Shown here: piece after piece, positions 1 through 8,672 of the stretch | How positions within the stretch are numbered: position 1 is the first letter of the stretch | How the letters are laid out: each line of letters opens with the position of its first letter | NCBI RefSeq assembly: GCF_004745865.1 | Contig: NZ_SRKZ01000003.1 | Location: 434,001 to 498,000, forward strand | Direction: 5' to 3' | DNA from: Hymenobacter wooponensis | GTDB lineage: Bacteria > Bacteroidota > Bacteroidia > Cytophagales > Hymenobacteraceae | DNA: 64,000 bases | Program-made: the position numbers and the translations under genes | Notes under the pieces: model-generated | What the model was told of the DNA's origin: nothing | Seen by the model: the letters and a program-made list of their open reading frames with translations, nothing else | The model's database searches: none

Positions 1-1045
1 GCTGATCCTGCCACCGAATAATACGCAGTTGCAGCAGGCCTTCCTTCCGCTCACCTAGCACCAGGTACTCGCGGAACAGCTCCATGTTCTCCAGAAACAC
101 ATCGGCCCGGTGCGGAATCACTTCTTGCCACTCCGCCTTGGCCGTGTTGGTTACGGGCGTTTTAAGTAGCTGAAAGTTTGGTGCACCGGCGTTGGAGAGA
201 ATGTAAAAATGATCCTCGAAGTGGGCCACCTCATATAAGTGGTCTTGTTCGCGGGCCAGAAATAGGTGCGGCTCCTCCGTAGGCCTGTCGGCGGGCAAGT
301 AGCGCGTCTCCGACGACATAGTGCTGCTCATGTGCAGGAAGATGTACTCCCGTGACTTTGAGCGCCCAACGCCCGTGTAGAAGGTGTTGTCCAGCTCCTC
401 GTACACCAGCACGTCCTGGGCGGGGTCGGTGCCAAGGGTGTGGCGGTACACCTGAAACGGCAGCAGCGTATCTACATCTTTTTTGGTGTAGAACACCGTT
501 TGGTTGTCAGCGGCCCACACGGCCTCGCCGCTGATGTTCGGAATTTCTTCGGGGTACAGCTCGCCGGTTTGCAGGTTGCGGAAGCGCAGCGTGTAGAGGC
601 GTCGGCTTACGGTATCGGTGCTGTAGGCCAGTAACGCGTTATTGTCACTGACTTCAAAGTCGCCAATATCGAAGTACGACTCCCCCTGCCCCATTTCGTT
701 GGCGTTGAGCAGCACTTCTTCTGGCGCGCTCAGGCTCCCAGCTTTCCGGCAGTAGATGGGGTATTCGCCACCTTCTTCGTAGCGCGTGTAATAGTAGTAG
801 CCGTTGTGGCGGTAGGGCACCGACTCGTCCTGCTCTTTAATACGGCCTTTAATCTCTTGAAACAGCTTTTCCTGCAGAGCCTTAGTCGGCGCCATCTGCT
901 CCTCAAAATAGGCGTTTTCAGCGTTGAGGTAGTTGATGACTTCTTGGTTTTCTGGCTCGTTTAGCCAGTAATAGTTATCGGTGCGGGTGCCGAAGGGTGA
1001 AGTGAGTAAGTGGGGCTTGGTGGCCGCCACAGGTGGCTTGGGCAT
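1..1045 (-). CDS. ptrB: Oligopeptidase B-like S9A serine peptidase, N-terminal part only
   Basis: The reading frame stays open to the left edge of the window, so this is the N-terminal ~348 residues of a longer protein. It opens with a segment containing FGTRTDNYYWLNE followed by GYYYYTRYEEGGEYPIYCR, typical of the start and first propeller blades of prolyl oligopeptidase/oligopeptidase B (family S9A), which cleaves short peptides after basic residues. The catalytic Ser-Asp-His hydrolase domain would lie beyond position 1 and cannot be checked. I chose the ATG at 1045 because it directly precedes the conserved start of the family and no in-frame ATG follows closely. No signal peptide is seen, so a cytoplasmic enzyme is likely. 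Family call is strong; the B subtype is inferred from the propeller sequence. Confidence 0.85.
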   Translation of the reverse strand, partial: MPKPPVAATKPHLLTSPFGTRTDNYYWLNEPENQEVINYLNAENAYFEEQMAPTKALQEKLFQEIKGRIKEQDESVPYRHNGYYYYTRYEEGGEYPIYCRKAGSLSAPEEVLLNANEMGQGESYFDIGDFEVSDNNALLAYSTDTVSRRLYTLRFRNLQTGELYPEEIPNISGEAVWAADNQTVFYTKKDVDTLLPFQVYRHTLGTDPAQDVLVYEELDNTFYTGVGRSKSREYIFLHMSSTMSSETRYLPADRPTEEPHLFLAREQDHLYEVAHFEDHFYILSNAGAPNFQLLKTPVTNTAKAEWQEVIPHRADVFLENMELFREYLVLGERKEGLLQLRIIRWQDQ

Positions 1046-1394
1046 GAGGTGACTTTGTGATTGATTCTACCCACTGCGCGGAACGAGCGAAACAGAGCCG
1101 GTAAACCAGTGGACAGTTGTAGTAATAACAGCAACTGAATAACTAACAAATGAAACCGAAGCTGTTCACACCTAAAGAAACACAAATTTCCTCTAAAGGT
1201 GCTATTTCAGCCGCTAGGCCTATTTGTGCACAACCACTACTGACAACTCCAATACACGAAGCTAACGCGCTAGTCAAGGCCGAAAAGCTAAGATGACAGC
1301 TGTATTTCCGGCAGGCCACGGGATGCTCAAGCAATCAGCGGAATGGAAGAAACTACGTTGATGCCTGTACGGCTGCGTGCATAGTTCAAGCCTC
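1046..1394. other. Gene-poor spacer, 349 bp
   Basis: The spacer lies between the divergently placed start of the peptidase gene and the stop of the deacetylase gene. It holds one CTAGGCC heptamer near 1217 and a 48-codon plus-strand frame at 1150-1296 with no recognisable product. I see no terminator hairpin or RNA gene in it. Confidence 0.5.
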
Positions 1395-2219
1395 CTAATT
1401 ACTGTACCGGCCCAATCCCTTTTGCAGGAAGTCCTTTAGCCTAGGCGAGCGGAAAAGTATATTTCGCACTGTAGAACGGTATTTTTCGGACGAGGAATCG
1501 TACCCCGTAGTGACTTTTCTAGCAAACTCTTCTAGGCCACATTGAGCCGTAATTTCCAGCCGCGGCAAACGACGCACGTCATCCTTGGAGTTGGCCTGCC
1601 CAGGATGTACCGAAAAGCCAGCTCTGTAATTTAACGCATCCAGTAACTCTAGGGAGCCAGCCGTGTATTTCCCGTAGGGGAAGGCATAGAATTGTACTGC
1701 CGAGTGTAAGCAAGCTTCAATTTGCGCCTTGCTGCCGCCCATTTCCTGTTGTAGCTCAGCTGAAGTTAAGTTGCGGTGATTTTGATGCGTGCGGCTATGG
1801 GCCTCAATGCTCCAGCCGGCAGCCTGCAGTACCCTTACCTCGTCCCAGGTTAGCGGACGGTCTTCGAGGGGTACACTGTCCCCAAATTCAGGCAGGTTCT
1901 TGTACGTAGGCCACCCCACACTTTCCGTCGTCAGGAATAGCGTGGCCGAGAAGCCATAGCGCGCCAGAATGGGTAGCGCCTTTTGGAGCAGCGAGGCATA
2001 CCCATCGTCAAAGGTGATGACCACCGAGTTCGGAAGTGGCTGATTTTCTTCCAAGGCCTGCAGCAGCTGCATTGGCGAAATGCTACGGTAGCCATGGGCC
2101 GCCAGCCAACCCATTTGCAATTCAAACGCAGCCGTCTCAACATGTACGGCCGCCATATATGGCTCATACGTGTCAACTAACGCATGATACATGAGAACGG
2201 GCACTCCGGAAGAATTCAT
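1395..2219 (-). CDS. Polysaccharide deacetylase (NodB homology, CE4)
   Basis: This 274-residue protein is a NodB-fold carbohydrate esterase that removes N- or O-acetyl groups from a polysaccharide in a metal-dependent way. Visible motifs are VPVLMYHA near the N terminus, the motif-1 sequence ITFDDGY (Asp pair at about residues 71-72), and motif 2 HSRTH in EAHSRTHQNH, which together supply the general base and metal ligands. AFPYGKY fits motif 3. The start at 2219 avoids overlapping the upstream glycosyltransferase and lies 15 nt after its stop; an ATG at 2270 would add 17 residues and overlap it by 37 nt. No clear signal peptide is present with this start. It is translationally close to the GT2 gene, suggesting a shared role in making or modifying an exopolysaccharide. 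Confidence 0.85.
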   Translation of the reverse strand: MNSSGVPVLMYHALVDTYEPYMAAVHVETAAFELQMGWLAAHGYRSISPMQLLQALEENQPLPNSVVITFDDGYASLLQKALPILARYGFSATLFLTTESVGWPTYKNLPEFGDSVPLEDRPLTWDEVRVLQAAGWSIEAHSRTHQNHRNLTSAELQQEMGGSKAQIEACLHSAVQFYAFPYGKYTAGSLELLDALNYRAGFSVHPGQANSKDDVRRLPRLEITAQCGLEEFARKVTTGYDSSSEKYRSTVRNILFRSPRLKDFLQKGLGRYSN

Positions 2220-2233
2220 GCTTGCGCTGTAGC

Positions 2234-3541
2234 TCAGGCTTGTTTGGCCGCCGTACGCGTTGCCGCCCATGTTTGGCTGCTTTTACCGAATGTGATGGCT
2301 ACTACTGATTTTAGAATATTCAGCATCAGGTTCAGCCCAGAAAGTAGAAGTAAGTAATGGTGCCTTTTGGCCCGTATCAGCCGTAAGCCAATAAAACCAT
2401 ACAGCACAAACACAACGGCAAGCACCCACCATGTCCAGCCCGCTAGCAGAGAATATTGGGGGAAGAAAAACGAAGCTATAGCGAAGAACAAGATGCTAAA
2501 TAGCAAGATGGACCGAGGTGGCTGTAATAGCTCGCAGGCAAAATCTATCTGAGCGAATTTTCCGTGCAGCAGCCCCTGCCCTAGCAACCGGAAGCCATGT
2601 TTCTTGAGGGTCTCAAAGTGGCCGGCTAGCCAGCGGCTGCGCTGCTTCTGAAACGCTTGGCTGTTGTCTACTACTTCATAGCTCAAGCGGGCGGCTGGGC
2701 AGAAATCAACCTTGATTTCTCGTTCCACCAAGTAGGCTTTCCAGTCTTTATCCTCCGCCAGTGAGTACTCCGGCAAACGCATCAGCTCGCCAAATATGTT
2801 GTCGCGTACGGCAAATCCTAACCCATAAACGAAGGTGTCCATCCCGAAGAGCTTACGCGTGCCCGAAAGCAGCCACTGGCGAAGGGCTTCCGCAGCAGCA
2901 TCTAACACGGTCACATCGGAAGCAAAGGTGTTATTGACGTAACGATAGGTTTGAACAGCAGCGGCGGCTTCAGGCCGAGAGAACATGTTATCTAGCTCCA
3001 TCAGGAAGTTGCGCTCTAGTCTGCAGTCAGCATCTATTACACAAACCACCCGCCCCCTTGCCTGAGACGTAATTGCCATTTTTTCCGAAGCATACATCAA
3101 TGCCTGCATTTTGTCGGAAGGCGGTTTCGTGAAACGCTCTAGACATGTGACCCCTGCCTGCCGGGCAATAGTGGCTGTTGTATCCTGGCAATTATCAGCA
3201 ATTACCACCGGCGTTACCAAGGAAGCCGGATAATTTTGTGCGTGAATACTAGACAGTAAGGTAGGCAGAAGCCTTTCCTCATTATGGGCCGGTATTAGCA
3301 GAAGAAACTCTGTTGTATTTGGTCCGGCCGGTGCTGCTGGCTTATAAAACATATCCCGAATGTTAGTATAAAACAGAATAAAAATTACCAGAGGTATAAA
3401 TATATGAAGGCAATACAGTACAATTAGCGCCTGCATTACATAAAGAGAGCTCACCATTAAAGGCTTAAACACACCATTGATTGCACTCAGCAATACAATG
3501 AGTAGGATTGCACCTAACACCTTATTCTGGCTTACTTTCAT
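2234..3541 (-). CDS. Membrane glycosyltransferase family 2 (processive type)
   Basis: This 435-residue protein has two predicted membrane segments (about residues 8-25 and 36-60), a cytoplasmic GT-A domain beginning LLLIPAHNEER (80-90), a DAD metal-binding motif at 170-172, an AEDKD motif at about 262-266 and QRSRW at 300-304, followed by further hydrophobic helices near the C terminus. The Q-x-x-R-W motif is typical of processive synthases such as hyaluronan, chitin or PNAG synthases. Known family chemistry is transfer of sugars from UDP- or GDP-sugars onto a growing glycan. The adjacent deacetylase makes a NodC/NodB or PgaC/PgaB-like pair plausible, but the polymer is not identifiable from sequence. 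Confidence 0.85.
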   Translation of the reverse strand: MKVSQNKVLGAILLIVLLSAINGVFKPLMVSSLYVMQALIVLYCLHIFIPLVIFILFYTNIRDMFYKPAAPAGPNTTEFLLLIPAHNEERLLPTLLSSIHAQNYPASLVTPVVIADNCQDTTATIARQAGVTCLERFTKPPSDKMQALMYASEKMAITSQARGRVVCVIDADCRLERNFLMELDNMFSRPEAAAAVQTYRYVNNTFASDVTVLDAAAEALRQWLLSGTRKLFGMDTFVYGLGFAVRDNIFGELMRLPEYSLAEDKDWKAYLVEREIKVDFCPAARLSYEVVDNSQAFQKQRSRWLAGHFETLKKHGFRLLGQGLLHGKFAQIDFACELLQPPRSILLFSILFFAIASFFFPQYSLLAGWTWWVLAVVFVLYGFIGLRLIRAKRHHYLLLLSGLNLMLNILKSVVAITFGKSSQTWAATRTAAKQA

Positions 3542-3712
3542 CTTATGTCTTTATGAGTACCACAGCCTGCCCTAAGCGGATTCGCTGATAGGTAGCCACA
3601 AACTACATGCATTATATTATAAATTCAACAATAAATGTTAATTATTTATTAAAGAAATCTAATAACATGGCATTTTTCGCCCCTCGAAGATGTATCGTTT
3701 GCTTTTAGGCAT

Positions 3713-3751
3713 AAAAAAAGAGCTGAGCCGTATTGGCTCAGCTCTTTTTTG
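3713..3751 (-). terminator. Rho-independent terminator after valS
   Basis: A hairpin with arms AGCTGAGCC and GGCTCAGCT is flanked by A and T runs on both sides, so on the minus strand it ends in a long U tract 15 nt after the valS stop. It could also work weakly in the other direction. Confidence 0.85.
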
Positions 3752-3765
3752 CACTTAAACTAGGG

Positions 3766-6396
3766 CTATAGGCCAGCTAGGCTTTGTTCCAGGGCTGTAA
3801 TTTTTGCTTCCGCGTCGGCTAGTTTTTGGCGCTCACGCTCTACTAGGTCAGCTTTAGCATTTTGTACGAACTTCTCATTGCTAAGCTTTTTCAACACTGA
3901 GTCGCGGAATCCTTGGGCGTACTCGAGTTCCTTGGTGAGTCGTTCCTTTTCAGCTCCTAAATCAATTTGCCCTTCCAGCGGCACGAAGAACTCTGCGCCA
4001 CCCGATACAAACCCAACGGAAGCGGCCGGGGCAGCCTCCACAGTGCTGATTTCCGTGAGCGAGGCCAACTTGCGGATAATGCCGTCGTAGGCCTGTAGCA
4101 GGTCGGCGTCATCTGTTTTGACGGCCAGAGTCAGGTGCTTGTTGGGGCCCAGGCCTTTCTGGTTCCGGATGTTGCGCACACCGGCCACAATGTCCAGAGC
4201 CTTCTCCATGCGGGCCAACAGCTCAGGAGCACCGGCAATGGGCTGCTGCTTGGGCCAGGTAGCTACGCATACGTAGTCTTTTGGTCCCCGCTCAGCCAGC
4301 TCATGCCAGATTTCCTCGGTGATGAAGGGCATGAAGGGGTGTAGCAGCTTCAGTAGCGTTTCCAGGAAGCTGGTAGTGTGGCGCAGAGTCTCAGGGTCAA
4401 TAGGAGCTTGGTAAGCCGGTTTAATCATCTCCAGATACACCGAGCAGAAATCGTCCCATACCAGCTTGTACACCGTCATGAGTGCATCGCTGATGCGGAA
4501 CTTCTCAAAGTGGTCATCGAGCTCCACCAAGGTGGTTTGCAGCTTTGCGGTAAACCACTCCACCGCCTTACTATTAGCAAACGGCAATGCGGCATCTACC
4601 TCCCAGCCCTGGGTCAGGCGGAACGCATTCCAGAGCTTATTGCAGAAGTTGCGCCCCTGCTCCACCAGCTTCTCATCGTACAGCAAATCGTTGCCGGCCG
4701 GGGCCGAGAACAACATACCCGTCCGTACGCCGTCGGCGCCGAACTGCTTAATAAGGTCCAGCGGATCGGGGGAGTTGCCGAGCTGCTTGCTCATCTTACG
4801 CCCCTGGGCATCGCGCACAATACCCGTGAGGTAAACGTTCCGGAACGGAATATCCTTGCGGTATTCAAGGCCAGCCATAATCATGCGGGCTACCCAGAAA
4901 AACAGGATATCCGGCCCCGTTACCAGATCATTGGTGGGGTAGAAATAGTTGATATCCGCATTGTCGGGGTCTTTGAACCCGTCGAACACGGAAATGGGCC
5001 ACAGCCACGAGGAGAACCACGTATCCAGCACGTCCTCATCCTGCCGTAGGTCTGAGAGTTGCAGGTCAGCGTTGCCGCTCTGGGTGCGGGCAAGTTCGAG
5101 GGCCTCTTCGGGCGTGAGAGCTACCACATAGGTGCCATCGGGCAGGTAATAGGCCGGAATCTGTTGGCCCCACCACAGCTGACGTGAGATGCACCAGTCG
5201 TGTACATTCTCCATCCATACCCGGTAGGTGTTCTTGAACTTGGCCGGGTGCAGCTTTACCTGGTCGCTCTCCACCACTTCTAGGGCCGGCTTCGCCAGGT
5301 GTTCCATTTTCAGGAACCACTGCATGCTCAGGCGGGGTTCGATAACGGCCTTGGTGCGCTCTGAGGTCTGCACAATGCTGGCATACTCCTCCACCTTCAC
5401 CAAGTGGCCGGCTTCTTCCAGATCCTTCACAATGTTGCGGCGCGCGGCAAAGCGGTCCTGGCCTACGTAGAGCACCGCCTTTTCATTCAGCGAGCCATCG
5501 TTGTTGAGGATATCAATAACCGGCAGGCTGTGCTTTACGCCCAGCTCGTAGTCGTTCAGGTCGTGGGCGGGCGTCACTTTCAGGGCACCCGTACCAAAGT
5601 CAATACTTACGTACTCATCCAGAATTACGGGAATCTCGCGGTCGAGCAGCGGAATGCGCACTTTCGCACCGTGCAGGTGAGTATAGCGGGGGTCGTTGGG
5701 GTTCACAGCCACCGCCACGTCAGCCATGATGGTTTCGGGGCGCGAGGTAGCCACGGTCAGGAACTGCCCCTCCTGGCCTACCACCGCATACCGCAGATGG
5801 TACATCTTGGCCATCACATCCTTCGGAATTACTTCCTCGTCGCTGATGGCGGTTTGGCTCTGCGGGTCCCAGTTTACCATCCGAATACCGCGGTAGATCA
5901 GGCCCTTCTGGTGCAGATCTACGAATACGCGCAGTACGGCCTCGGTCAGTTCGGGCTCCATCGTGAAGCGCGTCCGGTCCCAGTCGCAGGATGCGCCCAG
6001 CTGTTTCAGCTGCTCCAGAATGATGCCGCCGTACTTTTCCTTCCAAGCAAACGCGTGCTCAAGGAACTGCTCACGAGTCAGATCCTTCTTCTCAATTCCC
6101 TGCTCCTTGAGTAAGGCCACTACCTTGGCTTCCGTGGCAATGGAAGCGTGGTCGGTGCCGGGTACCCAGCACGCTTCCTTGCCCTGCATGCGGGCCAGGC
6201 GCACCAGCACATCCTGAATGGTATTGTTCAGCATGTGGCCCATGTGGAGCACGCCCGTTACGTTGGGCGGCGGAATTACCACCGAGTACGGCTGCTTGCG
6301 GGGGTTGGCTTTGGCTTTGAAGAAGCCCTGCTCCTGCCAGCGCTGATACCATTTGGCTTCAACGTCGGCGGGGGTATAGGTTTTGGCGATAGACAT
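3766..6396 (-). CDS. valS: Valyl-tRNA synthetase
   Basis: This 876-residue cytoplasmic class I aminoacyl-tRNA synthetase charges tRNA-Val. The HIGH signature appears as HMGH at residues 51-54 within PPPNVTGVLHMGHML, and the KMSKS loop as GRKMSKQLG around residue 535. The long insert between them is the CP1 editing domain that hydrolyses Thr-tRNA-Val. The C terminus carries the charged coiled-coil arm typical of ValRS (ending KLADAEAKITALEQSL). Length matches the bacterial family. The ATG start at 6396 sits 30 nt downstream of a TAnnTTTG-type -7 box. It is monocistronic, with its own terminator. Confidence 0.98.
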   Translation of the reverse strand: MSIAKTYTPADVEAKWYQRWQEQGFFKAKANPRKQPYSVVIPPPNVTGVLHMGHMLNNTIQDVLVRLARMQGKEACWVPGTDHASIATEAKVVALLKEQGIEKKDLTREQFLEHAFAWKEKYGGIILEQLKQLGASCDWDRTRFTMEPELTEAVLRVFVDLHQKGLIYRGIRMVNWDPQSQTAISDEEVIPKDVMAKMYHLRYAVVGQEGQFLTVATSRPETIMADVAVAVNPNDPRYTHLHGAKVRIPLLDREIPVILDEYVSIDFGTGALKVTPAHDLNDYELGVKHSLPVIDILNNDGSLNEKAVLYVGQDRFAARRNIVKDLEEAGHLVKVEEYASIVQTSERTKAVIEPRLSMQWFLKMEHLAKPALEVVESDQVKLHPAKFKNTYRVWMENVHDWCISRQLWWGQQIPAYYLPDGTYVVALTPEEALELARTQSGNADLQLSDLRQDEDVLDTWFSSWLWPISVFDGFKDPDNADINYFYPTNDLVTGPDILFFWVARMIMAGLEYRKDIPFRNVYLTGIVRDAQGRKMSKQLGNSPDPLDLIKQFGADGVRTGMLFSAPAGNDLLYDEKLVEQGRNFCNKLWNAFRLTQGWEVDAALPFANSKAVEWFTAKLQTTLVELDDHFEKFRISDALMTVYKLVWDDFCSVYLEMIKPAYQAPIDPETLRHTTSFLETLLKLLHPFMPFITEEIWHELAERGPKDYVCVATWPKQQPIAGAPELLARMEKALDIVAGVRNIRNQKGLGPNKHLTLAVKTDDADLLQAYDGIIRKLASLTEISTVEAAPAASVGFVSGGAEFFVPLEGQIDLGAEKERLTKELEYAQGFRDSVLKKLSNEKFVQNAKADLVERERQKLADAEAKITALEQSLAGL

Positions 6397-6425
6397 CGTC
6401 GGAGGGAATCAGTTCAGAATAGTGG

Positions 6426-6433
6426 CAAAAGTA
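6426..6433 (-). promoter_or_regulatory. -7 box of valS (TACTTTTG)
   Basis: The plus strand reads CAAAAGTA, giving TACTTTTG on the minus strand, which matches the Bacteroidota sigma-ABfr -7 consensus TAnnTTTG. It lies 30 nt before the valS ATG. Confidence 0.6.
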
Positions 6434-6554
6434 GGCATTTCGAAGGTGGGCGGGAAATGCCGTGGTATCATGCAGTAGAACTGGCCTAGGCCAGTAGGAA
6501 AGCTCATGCCGGGTATGCCCGAGGGCGCGTTGTGCTACCCAGTATTTGAAAAAC

Positions 6555-6585
6555 AAAAAGAGCCGCTCCTGGAGCGGCTCTTTCT
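6555..6585 (-). terminator. Terminator after the ferredoxin gene
   Basis: Arms GAGCCGCTCC and GGAGCGGCTC form a tight hairpin with A-rich and T-rich flanks, positioned 27 nt after the ferredoxin stop codon on the minus strand. Confidence 0.8.
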
Positions 6586-6611
6586 GTTGCAGCGTGGGTT
6601 CAGCCAGTGGC

Positions 6612-6962
6612 CTAGGCCTCCTGGTGCAACCACTGCTTCTTCTTGAGCAGATCCTGTTGAGCTTCGCGGTAATCTGGGTCGTCCACGCAGCAGTCTACGG
6701 GGCAGACGGCCGCGCACTGGGGCTCCTCGTGGAAACCCACGCACTCGGTGCACTTATCCGACACGATGTAGTAGTACTCGTCGGAAATGGGCGTTTGCGG
6801 AGCCACACCCGATACTACCGAGCCCCCGTCAATTTCCACTTCTTTCAAGCTGGTGCCATCGGCCCAGCGCCACTGGGCACCGCCCTCGTAAATCGCGGTG
6901 TTGGGGCATTCCGGTTCGCAGGCACCACAGTTGATGCACTCGTCGGTTATCATGATGGCCAT
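6612..6962 (-). CDS. 2[4Fe-4S] ferredoxin (YfhL/Alvin type)
   Basis: This 116-residue electron carrier has two cluster motifs: C9-x2-C12-x2-C15-x3-C19-P and C71-x2-C74-x8-C83-x3-C87-P. The enlarged eight-residue spacer in the second motif is typical of the Alvin/YfhL ferredoxins, which run at very low potentials. It lies divergent from a LuxC-like acyl-CoA reductase, an arrangement I believe is common in Bacteroidota, suggesting but not proving a shared redox role. Its TAG stop is embedded in the palindrome GGCCTAGGCC. No signal peptide; cytoplasmic. Confidence 0.93.
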   Translation of the reverse strand: MAIMITDECINCGACEPECPNTAIYEGGAQWRWADGTSLKEVEIDGGSVVSGVAPQTPISDEYYYIVSDKCTECVGFHEEPQCAAVCPVDCCVDDPDYREAQQDLLKKKQWLHQEA

Positions 6963-7039
6963 AGCCTATATCTCGTTTGGGAGTGAGTAAAAGTGAGTCA
7001 ATTAAAACATATACGCACGATGGAAGGTGCGCGAACGGG

Positions 7040-7047
7040 CAAAATTA
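7040..7047 (-). promoter_or_regulatory. -7 box of the ferredoxin gene (TAATTTTG)
   Basis: The plus strand reads CAAAATTA, i.e. TAATTTTG on the minus strand, a match to TAnnTTTG about 78 nt upstream of the ferredoxin ATG and back-to-back with the reductase promoter. Confidence 0.5.
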
Positions 7048-7070
7048 GAAATTAGCCGTACACTCTTGAC

Positions 7071-7078
7071 TACTTTTG
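7071..7078 (+). promoter_or_regulatory. -7 box of the acyl-CoA reductase gene (TACTTTTG)
   Basis: TACTTTTG matches the Bacteroidota -7 consensus and ends 24 nt before the ATG at 7103. Together with the box at 7040-7047 it forms a compact divergent promoter. Confidence 0.6.
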
Positions 7079-7102
7079 ATGCATTGATTTTGTTTCTCCC
7101 TA

Positions 7103-8116
7103 ATGAATCACTCCGAACGGTTAGCTGCTTTTGTAGCTCTAGGCCACCATCTCACCCAACTTCCCGACGAAGAAATTACGGAGTTGGCGTACCGCACCCG
7201 TAATCAAAACCCCTGGTTCGACCGCCCCAACGTGGCGGCCGCTATACAAGGCATTGCGCACCTGCTGCAGGAAGAACCGCTTCGGCAGTGGGCCGCCCGC
7301 TACCGCCCCGAGCCTAGCACACCCCGGCAAATTGGCGTGGTCATGGCCGGCAATATTCCGCTGGTGGGCTTCCATGACTTGCTGTGCGTGCTGCTCTCGG
7401 GCCACACGCTGCTGGCCAAGCTCAGCAAAGACGATACGTTTTTGATGCGCTGGATTTCCAGTGAGCTGCTGCGCCTGGAACCGCGCTTTACCGAGCGCCT
7501 GCAATTTGTGGAGCGCCTAAACGCCGCCGACGCCTTCATTGCCACCGGCTCCGATAATACTTCCCGCTACTTCGAGTTTTACTTCGGCAAGAAGCCTAAC
7601 ATCATCCGGCGCAACCGTACCAGCCTGGCCATCATTACGGGCCGTGAGTCGGGGCACGATCTAGGCCTGTTGGGTGCCGATATTTTCCGCTACTACGGCC
7701 TGGGCTGCCGTAACGTGAGCAAGCTGTACGTGCCCGAGGGCTACAATTTCCAGGAGCTGCTCGACTCGCTGACACCCTGGCACCACATTCTGGACCACAA
7801 CCGCTACCAGAACAACTACGACTACAACAAGAGCATTCTGCTGGTAAACCGCGTGCCCCACTTCGACTCCGGCTTCCTGCTAGTGACGGAAAACGCCCAG
7901 CTGGTCTCCCCTATTTCGGTACTTCACTATAGCACCTATTCCAGCGAGATAGATTTAGTTGATAAGCTCACCGATGTAGCCGCCCAAACCCAATGTTTGG
8001 TTTCCTCCGGGGGGCTATATCCGGGCAGCTTTCCCTTCGGGCGGGCACAGGAGCCCGGCATTGCTGACTATGCCGATGGCGTGGATACGATGGCCTTTTT
8101 AGCAGAACTGGCGTAA
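7103..8116 (+). CDS. Acyl-CoA reductase, LuxC-like
   Basis: This 337-residue protein belongs to the aldehyde-dehydrogenase-like LuxC acyl-CoA reductase family, which converts acyl-CoA or acylated enzyme to aldehyde with NAD(P)H. Supporting segments are IGVVMAGNIPLVGFHD (77-92), ATGSDNTSRYFE (147-158) as the nucleotide-binding region, and GLGCRNVSKLYVP, whose Cys202 fits the expected acyl-accepting nucleophile. There is no luxD/luxE or luciferase nearby, so bioluminescence is not implied. It is divergent from the ferredoxin, which could be its electron source or merely a neighbour. Physiological substrate unknown. Confidence 0.85.
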   Translation: MNHSERLAAFVALGHHLTQLPDEEITELAYRTRNQNPWFDRPNVAAAIQGIAHLLQEEPLRQWAARYRPEPSTPRQIGVVMAGNIPLVGFHDLLCVLLSGHTLLAKLSKDDTFLMRWISSELLRLEPRFTERLQFVERLNAADAFIATGSDNTSRYFEFYFGKKPNIIRRNRTSLAIITGRESGHDLGLLGADIFRYYGLGCRNVSKLYVPEGYNFQELLDSLTPWHHILDHNRYQNNYDYNKSILLVNRVPHFDSGFLLVTENAQLVSPISVLHYSTYSSEIDLVDKLTDVAAQTQCLVSSGGLYPGSFPFGRAQEPGIADYADGVDTMAFLAELA

Positions 8117-8235
8117 ACAGTAAGAGACAATAGCCGGGCAGTCTCATACCAGTGCAGTGCCTCATGCGTTCTTCACTTGGCAAATGACATCTTAGTTGCC
8201 TAGGCTTTCCAACCTCGACTTACCCTATTTGCGTC

Positions 8236-8547
8236 ATGTTACCTGAACTGAAAACCACCGATCCAGCTGTTGAAACTATCGAGAAGGAAACCATTCCCCA
8301 CCTGCGTTTTTCGCAGGAGGATGTGTTGACTGATAAGGCTGCTATTCAGCGTCGCCGCCACGATGCGGAGCGCGCGGCTACGTTGGGCAATGCCTATCAT
8401 GGTAAGCTGGATATTTATTTCCGCACTGATGATGGCGTTATTAAGCGTGTCCACACCACTGTATGGGCTACGCATGAGGAATACCTGACCCTGAAGTCGG
8501 GCATTGCTCTTCCCCTACGCTCCATCCTCAGCTTCGACTTTTATTAA
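8236..8547 (+). CDS. Conserved small protein of unknown function
   Basis: This 103-residue protein is not one I recognise. Residues 1-55 are charged and probably helical (RRRHDAERAATLGNAYHG); the second half, from about KLDIYFRTDDGV to ILSFDFY, alternates in a way that suggests a small antiparallel beta sheet with an aromatic C-terminal end. No signal peptide, membrane segment or Cys pair is present. Codon use looks like its neighbours, its own ATG lies after an AT-rich stretch, and a strong terminator follows, so it is likely a real single-gene unit. No function proposed. Confidence 0.7.
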   Translation: MLPELKTTDPAVETIEKETIPHLRFSQEDVLTDKAAIQRRRHDAERAATLGNAYHGKLDIYFRTDDGVIKRVHTTVWATHEEYLTLKSGIALPLRSILSFDFY

Positions 8548-8576
8548 CCTCAGGCACCCGCTTACAGCGTCGTTGC

Positions 8577-8630
8577 TAGCAAAGAAAGAGGCCCGTTTCC
8601 AGCAATGGAAACGGGCCTCTTTCTTTGCTA
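8577..8630. terminator. Bidirectional terminator with 24-bp stem
   Basis: Perfect arms (8577-8600 and 8607-8630) enclose a 6-nt loop. The arms include both the GC core GAGGCCCG and the flanking A/T tracts, so either strand ends in a U-rich tail. It separates convergent genes. Confidence 0.9.
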
Positions 8631-8672
8631 CATACTGGCCTAGCGGTGTGCTTACCGCTAGGCCACTGCTGC

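Noticed and set aside
1143..1334. 63-codon minus-strand frame with a lipobox-like stretch in the first spacer
   Set aside because: No hydrophobic signal of proper length, no -7 box and no convincing composition; the apparent lipobox is coincidental.
4378..6114. Long plus-strand frames (up to 236 codons) opposite valS
   Set aside because: They are antisense shadows of valS codon bias; translations have no family features and no promoter.
7103..8116. Bioluminescence operon because of the LuxC-like protein
   Set aside because: No luxA, luxB, luxD or luxE genes are present and LuxC-like proteins are common in non-luminous Bacteroidota.
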